DNA of 45,110 bases from Ruminiclostridium sp. GTDB taxonomy: Bacteria; Bacillota; Clostridia; Oscillospirales; Ruminococcaceae. The notes under the pieces are model-generated. The model was not told where the DNA came from, did not search any database, and saw only the letters and a list, made by a program, of their open reading frames with translations. A program made the position numbers and the translations under genes. This document shows positions 33,340 to 40,670 of the stretch, piece by piece; the stretch's first letter is position 1; every line of letters starts with the position of its first letter. The stretch covers positions 1 to 45,110 of the forward strand of contig JAGBLA010000140.1 of assembly GCA_017635675.1 (NCBI GenBank), read 5' to 3'.

Positions 33340-33849
33340 TTATGGTTTTCCCGGTCTGTTCAGCGTAAATGCCTTGACGGACATGAGTGCGGTCGCGGCA
33401 GTAACTCCCACGGCGCCTTGAATAAGGTTCTCGGGTACGCCTATAACAGCAGTCGCCGCGCTGCCGGTGATGAAAAGCCATTCGTACAGGAAATACCCTG
33501 CCGCCATGAAGATTTCAGCCGTAACTCCGCTTATGATGTGAGCTTTCAGAGGGTGGGAGCGCAGCCCGTATGCGACGGCAGCGGCTATGACCGCCATGAG
33601 CGCCTTGACTATGAATGTCCCGGGAGCATATATCGCGTACCCTGCTATCATATCCGCGAGGGCGGAGCCTATGCCTGCCGCCGCGGCGCCCCACTTCGCT
33701 CCGCATATCCACCCCGCGAGGAGCACCATGCAGTCTCCGAGGTTCACATAACCGCGGGTGAGCGTGGGTATCTGTATAAGCATCGTCGCCACGCAGGTGA
33801 GAGCGGCGAAAACCGCCGCGGTGACTATATTTCTGAGCTTTTCATTCAT
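33340..33849 (-). CDS. ECF transporter S component
   Basis: A 169-residue hydrophobic protein with about five or six membrane segments, matching substrate-binding S components of ECF vitamin transporters (PF12822-type). Seen: AAVFAALTCVATMLIQIP, YVNLGDCMVLLAGWICG, GIGSALADMIAGYAIYAPGTF and PENLIQGAVGV. The substrate is not evident. No EcfA or EcfT genes are nearby, so it would rely on a shared module. AAAAGGAG precedes the ATG. A consensus promoter lies about 44 bases upstream of the start, too close for a riboswitch of known type. Confidence 0.85.
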   Translation of the reverse strand: MNEKLRNIVTAAVFAALTCVATMLIQIPTLTRGYVNLGDCMVLLAGWICGAKWGAAAAGIGSALADMIAGYAIYAPGTFIVKALMAVIAAAVAYGLRSHPLKAHIISGVTAEIFMAAGYFLYEWLFITGSAATAVIGVPENLIQGAVGVTAATALMSVKAFTLNRPGKP

Positions 33850-33899
33850 AACCGTCACTCCTTTTATCCTACTATTTATATATGTATATCATCAGATTT

Positions 33900-33928
33900 A
33901 TTATACTACACTTTTATGTAATTGTCAA
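33900..33928 (-). promoter_or_regulatory. Consensus SigA promoter of the ECF gene
   Basis: On the minus strand TTGACA, exactly 17 bases, TATAAT. Confidence 0.92.
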
Positions 33929-33957
33929 TATATTTAGCCAATATATTTTTCCCTGTG

Positions 33958-33997
33958 TCAATAAAGATAACAAAGGCTCCCCGAACCGAGGAGCCTT
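33958..33997 (-). terminator. Terminator after rplA
   Basis: On the minus strand AAGGCTCC pairs with GGAGCCTT over nine bases, followed by TGTTATCTTTATT. It ends the rpmG-rplA cluster; no rplJ-rplL genes follow. Confidence 0.75.
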
Positions 33998-34012
33998 GCA
34001 CGTTATTCTGAA

Positions 34013-34705
34013 TTACGCACCGTACTTGGCGGGGTTTATCTTGACACCGGGGCCCATTGTAGATGTTACAACGCAGCTCCTGATGTACTGACCCTTTGCA
34101 GCAGCAGGCTTAGCCTTTACGATAGCGCCCATGAGAGCCTCTAAGTTCTCGGAGAGCTTATCGGTACCGAAGGAAGCCTTGCCGATAGGGCAGTGAATGA
34201 TGTTGGTCTTGTCAAGTCTGTACTCGATCTTACCAGCCTTGGCGTCCGCTATAGCCTTGCCGATCTCGGGAGTTACCGTACCCGCCTTGGGGTTAGGCAT
34301 AAGTCCTCTCGGACCGAGCACCTTACCGAGACGACCTACAACGCCCATCATGTCGGGGGAAGCGATAACAACGTCGAAATCCATCCAGCCGTCCTGGATC
34401 TTCTTTACTGTGTCGTCGTCAGCGATGAAATCAGCGCCTGCGTCCTGTGCTTCCTTGATCTTCTCGCCCTTTGTGAATACGAGAGTTCTTACGGTCTTAC
34501 CTGTACCGTTGGGAAGAACTACGGCGCCTCTTACCTGCTGGTCAGCGTGACGGGAGTCAACGCCGAGTCTGATATGCAGCTCGACAGTCTCGTCGAACTT
34601 AGCCTTTGCGGTCTTGCAAACGAGATCGCAAGCTTCTGCGACTTCGTAAAGCTTTGCGGGATCGACGAGCTTTACGCTTTCATTATATTTCTTACCATGC
34701 TTCAT
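34013..34705 (-). CDS. rplA: 50S ribosomal protein L1
   Basis: A 230-residue ribosomal protein binding 23S rRNA at the L1 stalk. [21 protein letters not shown] is present (split around residues 120-140), as is the [12 protein letters not shown] end. The start was set at the ATG after AAGGAGG; an upstream in-frame start lies inside the leader hairpin. L1 is a known autoregulator of the rplK-rplA mRNA in other bacteria. Confidence 0.97.
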   Translation of the reverse strand: MKHGKKYNESVKLVDPAKLYEVAEACDLVCKTAKAKFDETVELHIRLGVDSRHADQQVRGAVVLPNGTGKTVRTLVFTKGEKIKEAQDAGADFIADDDTVKKIQDGWMDFDVVIASPDMMGVVGRLGKVLGPRGLMPNPKAGTVTPEIGKAIADAKAGKIEYRLDKTNIIHCPIGKASFGTDKLSENLEALMGAIVKAKPAAAKGQYIRSCVVTSTMGPGVKINPAKYGA

Positions 34706-34721
34706 AATTATTATCCTCCTT

Positions 34722-34748
34722 GTGGTCAAACGGTCTGCGACCTCCCAC
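34722..34748 (-). promoter_or_regulatory. Hairpin in the rplK-rplA spacer, possible L1 site
   Basis: On the minus strand GTGG-GA-GGTC-GCA-GACC-GTTTGA-CCAC folds as two 4-bp stems with an asymmetric internal loop just upstream of the rplA ribosome-binding site. An asymmetric loop between short stems is in keeping with L1 mRNA sites, but this is a guess. Confidence 0.4.
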
Positions 34749-34773
34749 TTACTTTATGTTGTTGAACTCCTTC

Positions 34774-35199
34774 TCAATCCACCACTTCGATACCCATGGA
34801 ACGAGCGGTACCTGCGATCATGGATATAGCGGCATCTACCGAACCCGCGTTGAGGTCGGGCATCTTCTGCTCTGCGATAGCCTTTACCTGAGCCTTGGTG
34901 ATCTTAGCCACCTTGGTCTTGTTCGGTGTACCCGAAGCTGTCTCGATACCGCAAGCCTTCTTGATGAGGACTGCTGCGGGAGGAGTCTTGGTAACAAAGG
35001 TGAAGCTTCTGTCTGCGTAAACTGTGATGACAACAGGGATTATAAGACCTGCGTCATTCTTTGTGCGCTCATTGAATTCCTTTGTGAACGCCATGATATT
35101 AACGCCGTGCTGACCGAGTGCGGGTCCTACCGGCGGTGCGGGAGTTGCTTTTCCCGCGGGGATCTGTAATTTGATAAATCCGACTACTTTCTGAGCCAT
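34774..35199 (-). CDS. rplK: 50S ribosomal protein L11
   Basis: A 141-residue protein of the GTPase-associated centre, the substrate of PrmA encoded at 1144-2118. Seen: [28 protein letters not shown], and [17 protein letters not shown] before the ATG. 51 bases after nusG. Confidence 0.98.
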   Translation of the reverse strand: MAQKVVGFIKLQIPAGKATPAPPVGPALGQHGVNIMAFTKEFNERTKNDAGLIIPVVITVYADRSFTFVTKTPPAAVLIKKACGIETASGTPNKTKVAKITKAQVKAIAEQKMPDLNAGSVDAAISMIAGTARSMGIEVVD

Positions 35200-35250
35200 T
35201 TTGTTTTACCTCCAAAAAAAATTAAAGAACTGTTCTGACTGATGATCCCG

Positions 35251-35793
35251 TTATTCGCTGACTTTCTCGACTGCCGAAAGCTCAAGGGTAGTGTTTGTTG
35301 CTCGTCCGAGCATCATGAGGGATATCGTTACCTTGCCCTCTTCCTCGTTGACTTCCTGTACAGTGCCTTCAAATCCGATGAGGTTGCTGAGACCGGAGAC
35401 TATCTTCACGATGTCACCGACACGGACTGACGGAGCGGAAGCTTTCTTCGCCACGCCGAGGTTCTCTACTTCCTCATTTGTGAGCGGGATAGGCTTTGAT
35501 CCGGGGCCTACGAACCCCGTAACGCCTCTTGTATTACGGCATATATACCATGTTTCGTCTGTCATGACCATCTTGACATAAACATAGCACGGGAACATTT
35601 TTTCTTCCTTCTGATTGCCTTCTCTGTCGAGAATGGGCTTGCCGTCGTCGTCGGTCGCGGGACCCATAGGCACCATAACGTCCTCGATGAGCGACTGAAG
35701 GTTTCTGTTTTCGGCTATTGTTCTGATGTCATTTGCAACCTTGTTCTCATAACCCGAGTAGGTATGCACGATATACCATTTAGCTTCTGACAT
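35251..35793 (-). CDS. nusG: Transcription termination/antitermination factor NusG
   Basis: A 180-residue protein: NGN domain (KWYIVHTYSGYENKVANDI, FPCYVYVKMVM, VTGFVG) and a C-terminal KOW domain (VGDIVKIVSGLSNLIGFEG). Couples RNA polymerase to elongation, pausing and termination. GGAGA before the ATG; 26 bases after secE. Confidence 0.98.
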   Translation of the reverse strand: MSEAKWYIVHTYSGYENKVANDIRTIAENRNLQSLIEDVMVPMGPATDDDGKPILDREGNQKEEKMFPCYVYVKMVMTDETWYICRNTRGVTGFVGPGSKPIPLTNEEVENLGVAKKASAPSVRVGDIVKIVSGLSNLIGFEGTVQEVNEEEGKVTISLMMLGRATNTTLELSAVEKVSE

Positions 35794-35819
35794 TGACTGA
35801 TCTCCTATACCGTTTAATT

Positions 35820-36074
35820 TCAGCCTTTTCTTCCAAGCATGAGCATAAGAAGCGAGCCGAAGCCCGTATCAAGCGCCCATATTGCAATGCCCGATACCAC
35901 CAGGGACACGATAACAACGACGGTGTTGTTGAATACCTGTTTCCTTGACGGCCACACTACCTTTTTGAATTCGGATCTTGCGTCTTTGAAATACTTGACG
36001 ATCGAACGCTTCTGCTTCGGAGCCGCGGCTGCGGCAACAGCTTTGACATTCGGCGTCTCTTTTTCTTTCGCCAT
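35820..36074 (-). CDS. secE: Preprotein translocase subunit SecE
   Basis: An 84-residue short SecE with one membrane segment (about 50-76) preceded by the conserved FKDARSEFKKVVWPSRKQVF. Alanine-rich, charged N-terminus. AGGAGG before the ATG. Eleven bases after rpmG; no tRNA-Trp gene lies between them. Confidence 0.97.
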   Translation of the reverse strand: MAKEKETPNVKAVAAAAAPKQKRSIVKYFKDARSEFKKVVWPSRKQVFNNTVVVIVSLVVSGIAIWALDTGFGSLLMLMLGRKG

Positions 36075-36085
36075 TGCGATCCTCC

Positions 36086-36235
36086 TTACTTTGTTTCCTT
36101 ATGGAGAGTGTGCTTGCGGCAGAATCTGCAGTACTTGTTCATTTCGATCCTGTCGGGGTCGTTCTTCTTGTTTTTCTTGGTGTTGTAATTACGCTGCTTG
36201 CACTCTGTGCATGCGAGTGTGATCTTAACTCTCAT
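36086..36235 (-). CDS. rpmG: 50S ribosomal protein L33, zinc-binding form
   Basis: A 49-residue ribosomal protein with four cysteines in two CxxC pairs (C9, C12, C36, C39), the zinc-binding (C+) form. [18 protein letters not shown] is diagnostic. AGGAGG precedes the ATG; the longer frame upstream is leader sequence. First gene of the secE-nusG-rplK-rplA cluster. Confidence 0.97.
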   Translation of the reverse strand: MRVKITLACTECKQRNYNTKKNKKNDPDRIEMNKYCRFCRKHTLHKETK

Positions 36236-36387
36236 TTCGGCACCTCCTATTTTATTGCCGTTCCTGTGAACGGATAAGCCTCCCTCAAAGCGGCGTTTTA
36301 CCGCGCGGCGCTCCCTTTGAGCATCTCGGGGCGAAGTGCGGGCTGCTTCCGAAAATCCGCACAAAAAAATAAGCCCCTTTTTGAGGT
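36236..36387 (-). promoter_or_regulatory. Structured 5' leader of the rpmG operon
   Basis: About 150 bases separate the predicted transcription start from rpmG. The leader can form CTCAAAG (36321-36315 on minus) with CTTTGAG (36290-36284), and a perfect CCGTTC-ACAG-GAACGG hairpin (36273-36258). No known leader family recognised. Confidence 0.5.
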
Positions 36388-36393
36388 AAATTT

Positions 36394-36422
36394 ATTCTAT
36401 CACATTTTTCCCCTTCTGTCAA
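36394..36422 (-). promoter_or_regulatory. SigA promoter of the rpmG-secE-nusG-rplK-rplA operon
   Basis: On the minus strand TTGACA, exactly 17 bases, TAGAAT, with TGA before it as an extended -10. Confidence 0.88.
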
Positions 36423-36478
36423 GGGCTTTTTTGAATTTTTTTCTGTTATGAAACTCCGGGAAGACACGGATGTCGTAA

Positions 36479-36528
36479 GGAAGTTTTCCCAAGCGCCGCA
36501 AGGACGCGGCGCAAAAAAGAAAACTTCC
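36479..36528. repeat. Nested 50-base inverted repeat
   Basis: GGAAGTTTTC (36479-36488) and GAAAACTTCC (36519-36528) are perfect 10-base inverted arms, and inside them GCGCCGC (36493-36499) pairs with GCGGCGC (36506-36512). It lies between the rpmG promoter and the HlyD-like gene end, in a 329-base stretch without genes (36236-36564). Confidence 0.7.
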
Positions 36529-36531
36529 GAA

Positions 36532-36553
36532 ACAGGGCGTTTTACCGCCCTGT
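36532..36553 (-). terminator. Terminator of the HlyD-like gene
   Basis: On the minus strand ACAGGGCG pairs with CGCCCTGT over six bases; a T-rich run (TTC...TTTTC...TTTTTT) follows within 20 bases, partly inside the nested repeat. Confidence 0.65.
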
Positions 36554-36564
36554 CCAATAGTCCG

Positions 36565-37539
36565 TCAGTACGACACCACATCTCCCTCGGAGAGACCCGA
36601 GATTATGACCGTCATATCGTTCACCGTCCTGCCCGCTTCCACGGGGACGCGCACGCGCTCGCCGCTGTCCATGATATAGCAGTAGGTGCTGCCCGAGTAG
36701 GTCGTCACAGCCTTGGCAGGCACGCAAAGAGCGCCCTTTTCGCTGTATTCGAGGACGGAAACGCTCGCCCAGCCTGCCGAGGCGATATTGCCCGCTTCGG
36801 CGTTTGCGCGTTCAAGCTCGCCGTCACCGAGCTTTATCAGCACGGGTGAGCGGCTGCTCCCCGAGTCGGGCTCGGCTGCCACCGTGCCGTTGAAAGTGCT
36901 GTTTGTGCCGAATTTCAGCGTCACTTCCCTGCCGAGAGCGAAAAGCTCCTTTTTGTCGTTTACGGTGATATACACCTCGTCGGGCTTTGCCACGCTGCAC
37001 ACCGCAGTCCCCGCGGCGACAGCGCTGCCGGGCGTGAGTGCCTCGGTTTTCCACACGATACAGTCATAAGGGGCTTTCACGGTGCAGAGGTCTATCCTGT
37101 ACTGCACGAGTTCGAGCTCCTTGCTTTTCTGCTCGTATCCGAGCCTGTCAAGCTCGCTGCCCGAGCTCTGCCAGCGGGCGTAAGCGTCGTCGGCCGCTAT
37201 ACGGCAGTTGCGCAGCTCGTAATCGTACATGGAAGAGTCGAATACTGCGATAACATCGCCCTCACTGAGCCTGTCGCCCTTGCGGACGCTGTATTCCTCT
37301 ACGTTCGTGTCACACGGCACCGTGAGGGTGTCGGCATATACATAGTCCACGTTCCCGCCGACGGTCGTGAACAGTTCCACGTCGAGCCGCTCGGCGGCGG
37401 CAGTCGTGAAGCTCCTGCCCGCGTCGGCTTCTATCACGGGTATTTCCGCTTCCACGGCGGGACTGCCGCCGCAGCCGCTAAGGAAAGCCGCCGCGGGAAT
37501 AACGGCAAGTCCCGTTAATGTCAATGCATTTCGTTTCAT
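36565..37539 (-). CDS. HlyD/MFP-like lipoprotein adaptor
   Basis: A 324-residue membrane-fusion-type protein. Residues 1-22 are a lipoprotein signal with lipobox LSGC (C23). Following are a biotinyl-lipoyl-like segment (EYSVRKGDRLSEGDVIAVFDSS), a short helical hairpin, the second lipoyl half (VKAPYDCIVWKTEALTPGSAVAAGTAV) and beta-barrel domain ending DMTVIISGLSEGDVV. Such adaptors normally work with ABC (MacB-like) or RND exporters; none is encoded here. Start at the ATG one base after the TPM gene stop. Last gene of a four-gene minus-strand operon. Confidence 0.8.
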   Translation of the reverse strand: MKRNALTLTGLAVIPAAAFLSGCGGSPAVEAEIPVIEADAGRSFTTAAAERLDVELFTTVGGNVDYVYADTLTVPCDTNVEEYSVRKGDRLSEGDVIAVFDSSMYDYELRNCRIAADDAYARWQSSGSELDRLGYEQKSKELELVQYRIDLCTVKAPYDCIVWKTEALTPGSAVAAGTAVCSVAKPDEVYITVNDKKELFALGREVTLKFGTNSTFNGTVAAEPDSGSSRSPVLIKLGDGELERANAEAGNIASAGWASVSVLEYSEKGALCVPAKAVTTYSGSTYCYIMDSGERVRVPVEAGRTVNDMTVIISGLSEGDVVSY

Positions 37540-37540
37540 G

Positions 37541-38377
37541 TTATCTGTGTCTCCCGCCTCCGCCGTGGGTGCCGCCGCTGCGCGAATGGTGAGTGGAGCT
37601 GTGGCTGCGGCTGCGCGAGCCGCCCCCACCGCCGCCCGATGATGAGCTTCGCGGGGAATATACCTTGCGGGTGGTATTTCCGGCAAAGGTGTCGCTGAAC
37701 CTGTCATACGCCAGCGAATTGTCGAGTATATAATTGCGCGTGCCTGGCTTTTCGAGCTTGTAGTTCCTGCTCTGAAAAATGAATATCAGCAGCCCTATGA
37801 AACCTCCCGCGAATATCGGCACGCCTGCGGTCATCAGGAATCCCATGAATGTCATCTCTTCTGTTGAGACTGTGGTGTCCTGGTCGTTGGCTTTGCCGAC
37901 GTCGTAGTATTTCTCAACCTGTCCGATGAATTTCAGCGAGGCGGCGGCGAAATCTCCGCCCACCATATCGTCCCATATCGCGTCAAGCACCCGCTCAATG
38001 CGGTAATCGCTGAAATAGTTTATGCACGCGCCGCTTGTGGAGATATAGTCGTACTTGGTATCGCAGTTGATAAGGAAAAGTATGCCGTCGGTGTTGATGC
38101 CGCAAAGCTCCTCGTACTTATCGTCGGCGTAATCGACCGTTCTTTTGTCGGTCTTGGGCGTGCCGATGTCGTCGGTGGAGGCTATGACGATGTTAAAGCC
38201 CGTCTTTTCCGCCACGCGCCTTGCTTCGGATTCTATCTCGGGTATCCTGGCGGAGTTTATTACCGAAGCCTCGTCGATGATGAAGACCTTCGGCTCGTCC
38301 TGTGCGGACGCGAACACGCAGAGCACCGTGAAGCATACTGCCAGCGCGGTAAAAATGGATATCACACATTTCTTCAT
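37541..38377 (-). CDS. TPM domain membrane protein
   Basis: A 278-residue protein: signal peptide (about 1-26, ending ASAQ), a TPM (TLP18.3/Psb32/MOLO-1) domain at about 30-160 outside the cell, one membrane segment near 178-203, and a cytosolic tail that ends in a Ser/Gly/Arg/His-rich low-complexity region (GGGGGGSRSRSHSS...). TPM proteins are often found next to zinc-ribbon proteins, as here. Function unknown. Three bases separate it from the zinc-ribbon gene. Confidence 0.85.
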   Translation of the reverse strand: MKKCVISIFTALAVCFTVLCVFASAQDEPKVFIIDEASVINSARIPEIESEARRVAEKTGFNIVIASTDDIGTPKTDKRTVDYADDKYEELCGINTDGILFLINCDTKYDYISTSGACINYFSDYRIERVLDAIWDDMVGGDFAAASLKFIGQVEKYYDVGKANDQDTTVSTEEMTFMGFLMTAGVPIFAGGFIGLLIFIFQSRNYKLEKPGTRNYILDNSLAYDRFSDTFAGNTTRKVYSPRSSSSGGGGGGSRSRSHSSTHHSRSGGTHGGGGRHR

Positions 38378-38380
38378 AGC

Positions 38381-39463
38381 TCACACCCCGATCAGCATTG
38401 CCAGAAAGTGGAAGAGAAGCATTACGCCTATGGGTATCCCGAAGGAGAACAGCGCCAGTTTCGCCTTGTTTACCGGCAGAGTGCCGCCGAATTTTCCCGT
38501 CTGTCCGTTCATTGCGAAGAAGAACATCTTCTCCTTGTACTTGAACGTGAGGAACCACATGGGAAGCATTGCCTGCTTGTAGTTTATGTTCGTTATCTTT
38601 ATATCCTTGCCTGTGACGGTCACGCTGTCGTAGCCCTTTATGCTGCCGCGGAATATCTCCTCGGCGGTGTCTGTGGCACGTGTGCTGACGCGGCTGAATA
38701 TCTGCTCCTTAGGCACGTCGTATCGCAGGGCGTTGTGACCCGAGAGGTATGACAGGTCGAACTGCTCAAGGCTGTTGTAATCGAACGGCTCGATGCTGTC
38801 CATGAGCGCGTCGTCCGCGCGGGAGGACGCGTCGGCGGGTATGCGGCGGAACACTAAGCTCCCGTCGCGGTCAACGATGTACTTTGACTCGGTGACATAG
38901 ATGTAGTCGCCCCTGCGGACGGAGGATACCCGTTTTGTGCAGCTTGCGCTTATCTTCCCCTCTACGCAGCAGTCCGCCAGCCAGAACGGTATATACACGC
39001 CCTGTATCTTGTCGAGGGTCTCGGGGCTGCCGAAACCCTTGGCGAGGAAGAATTTCTTTCTTTTTATCCATTCGGCGAACTGCGACTTTGCGTCGTCGAG
39101 GGACTTTTTGAACGGTATTATAAGGTCGGGGCGGTATTCCCCCGAGAGCCTTCCCGAGAGCACCACGGGGCTGTGGCAGTAATAGCACTCCGCGGAGGCG
39201 GAAAGCTCGGTCTCGGTGATGACCGCCGCGCCGCACCCGGGGCAGACGTACAGGCGGTTTGCGTCACCGAATATCTTCTGCTTTTCGTCAATGTCGGGCT
39301 GTTCCTCGAACGCGGAATAGGTGTTGCCCTGAATTGGCACATCGAGCTGTTCCTTCGTGAAGTGCGAACCGCAGTATTCACAGTGGAAATCCGCCGTTTC
39401 GGCGGAATATGGCAGGCTTGCCCCGCACGCAGGGCATTTGTACGCAACTATGCCGTTGTCCAT
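38381..39463 (-). CDS. Zinc-ribbon membrane protein
   Basis: A 360-residue protein with two N-terminal zinc-ribbon pairs: CPACG (10-14) with CEYCG (28-32), and CPGCG with CYYCH around residues 74-97. A long soluble middle domain (PFKKSLDDAKSQFAEW, IPFWLADC) and a hydrophobic C-terminal segment (last about 25 residues) follow. It looks like the TFIIB-type zinc-ribbon proteins that accompany TPM genes in Firmicutes. CGGAGAG precedes the ATG. Role unknown. Confidence 0.8.
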   Translation of the reverse strand: MDNGIVAYKCPACGASLPYSAETADFHCEYCGSHFTKEQLDVPIQGNTYSAFEEQPDIDEKQKIFGDANRLYVCPGCGAAVITETELSASAECYYCHSPVVLSGRLSGEYRPDLIIPFKKSLDDAKSQFAEWIKRKKFFLAKGFGSPETLDKIQGVYIPFWLADCCVEGKISASCTKRVSSVRRGDYIYVTESKYIVDRDGSLVFRRIPADASSRADDALMDSIEPFDYNSLEQFDLSYLSGHNALRYDVPKEQIFSRVSTRATDTAEEIFRGSIKGYDSVTVTGKDIKITNINYKQAMLPMWFLTFKYKEKMFFFAMNGQTGKFGGTLPVNKAKLALFSFGIPIGVMLLFHFLAMLIGV

Positions 39464-39486
39464 GGTTCTCTCCGTTTCCCGAATGT

Positions 39487-40431
39487 TCAGTCTATCAGAT
39501 TTCTCTTGGTTATTTCCTTGTAAAAGCTGAAATTCACCTTTTTCAGCATATCTATAACGGTATTCTCTATCTCGTGTTCAAGTCCGATGCTCTTTATTCT
39601 GCGGTCTATCATGCTTTCCTTCGGGAGAGCGCGGCGTCTGTCGTTCCTCACGCGGTACGGGCGGTACAGCACGGCCGTGTCGGTGTCATACACCGCCGTC
39701 CCGTCGGGTTCGTCCTCCAGCATTCTCGCGAGCCCCGTGGGGATAGCGCCGAAAATATCCGAGAACATGAAGCTCGCAATGCACAGCGACTTTATGACCT
39801 CCTTCGGCAGTACGCTGCGGCTCAGCACACAGCGGTTGATGATGAACTGTTCGAGGGCGGTGAAGTAGTAGCCTCTGCCGAAAGACAGGGTAAGCATTCT
39901 TGCCCCTGCCTCCTCGGCAGCCGCGGCGTCCGTCACGCCTGTCATCATCGTGTTGAGCGGGCAGATATCCACAGGCAGGAAGATGTTGTTCCTGCACCAT
40001 TTCACAAGCCCCGCTATGCTGTCGCCGAAAAGCCCCGTGAGCCGTATCGCGGCAATGCGCCGCACCAGCGAGAACCTGTGCAGGTACAGCAGTATAGCCT
40101 GTGCGCTGTATTCGTCGGCGGGCATCTCCAATATCACCTGCTGGTCGGCGGGAAGCTTGTCGAGGAGCCCTGTCTGTGCGGGAGAGATGACCGCGTAAGC
40201 GAATTTTGACGCCTCGCAGAAACCGCAGTCGTAGGCGCTCGTCACGCGGAGTATGTACTTTTCCTCAAAATCCGCAGGGTCGAGCTTTGCCGCGGTCACG
40301 GAGGTTATCTCCATGTAATCCGCGCCGCAGCCGAACACCGCGTTTGTGTATGACTTCAGCGCTTCGGAGCTCGTATGCTCCGCGTCGTATTTCATATATC
40401 CGAGAGTGCGGTCTGTGATGGCTGTTTTCAA
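39487..40431 (-). CDS. Putative isopropylmalate synthase-like TIM barrel, degenerate
   Basis: A 314-residue protein that resembles HMGL/isopropylmalate/homocitrate synthase barrels only in outline: ITDRTLGYMKYD and SSEALKSYTNAVFGCGADYMEI at the N-terminus, and DICPLNTMMTGVTDAAAAEEAGARMLTL (two pieces) where the family has HxHND and AA--AGA. The metal-binding HxHND and RDG motifs are not present, so catalysis of that type is doubtful. The start was set at a TTG ten bases after AAGGAG; another in-frame TTG is 21 bases upstream. First gene of the operon with the zinc-ribbon, TPM and HlyD-like genes. Confidence 0.5.
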   Translation of the reverse strand: MKTAITDRTLGYMKYDAEHTSSEALKSYTNAVFGCGADYMEITSVTAAKLDPADFEEKYILRVTSAYDCGFCEASKFAYAVISPAQTGLLDKLPADQQVILEMPADEYSAQAILLYLHRFSLVRRIAAIRLTGLFGDSIAGLVKWCRNNIFLPVDICPLNTMMTGVTDAAAAEEAGARMLTLSFGRGYYFTALEQFIINRCVLSRSVLPKEVIKSLCIASFMFSDIFGAIPTGLARMLEDEPDGTAVYDTDTAVLYRPYRVRNDRRRALPKESMIDRRIKSIGLEHEIENTVIDMLKKVNFSFYKEITKRNLID

Positions 40432-40508
40432 TCTGTCATTTCTCCTTTTCAAGAGCGGTAGTTACGGTATCCGTCCCGCGTGACCGCGAGCGATACACTA
40501 TCTTTATT

Positions 40509-40537
40509 ATTATATCATAGCTTTACGGATATTTCAA
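40509..40537 (-). promoter_or_regulatory. SigA promoter of the IPMS-like/zinc-ribbon/TPM/HlyD operon
   Basis: On the minus strand TTGAAA, exactly 17 bases, TATAAT with TGA as an extended -10. About 75 bases of leader. Confidence 0.75.
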
Positions 40538-40583
40538 GCGGTTCGGTCAAGAAATTTGTGGATATCATGACCGCCGCGAAATA

Positions 40584-40612
40584 TTGACAAGCCCCGCAAA
40601 ACGCTGTATAAT
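40584..40612 (+). promoter_or_regulatory. Consensus SigA promoter of the alpha-galactosidase gene
   Basis: TTGACA, exactly 17 bases, TATAAT. No clear catabolite-repression (cre) site was seen near it. Confidence 0.92.
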
Positions 40613-40670
40613 ATATCCTGTGACAAAGGCGACAGACCGCGCCGCAAGAGCGCGGAGAAAGGACTATTAT

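Noticed and set aside
33850-33899. Possible vitamin riboswitch before the ECF S component
   Set aside because: The consensus promoter leaves a leader of only about 44 bases, too short for known vitamin riboswitches.
36075-36085. Expected tRNA-Trp gene between rpmG and secE
   Set aside because: Only 11 bases separate the two genes.
39173-40209. Plus-strand reading frames opposite the zinc-ribbon and IPMS-like genes
   Set aside because: They mirror GC-biased coding on the minus strand and lack start signals.
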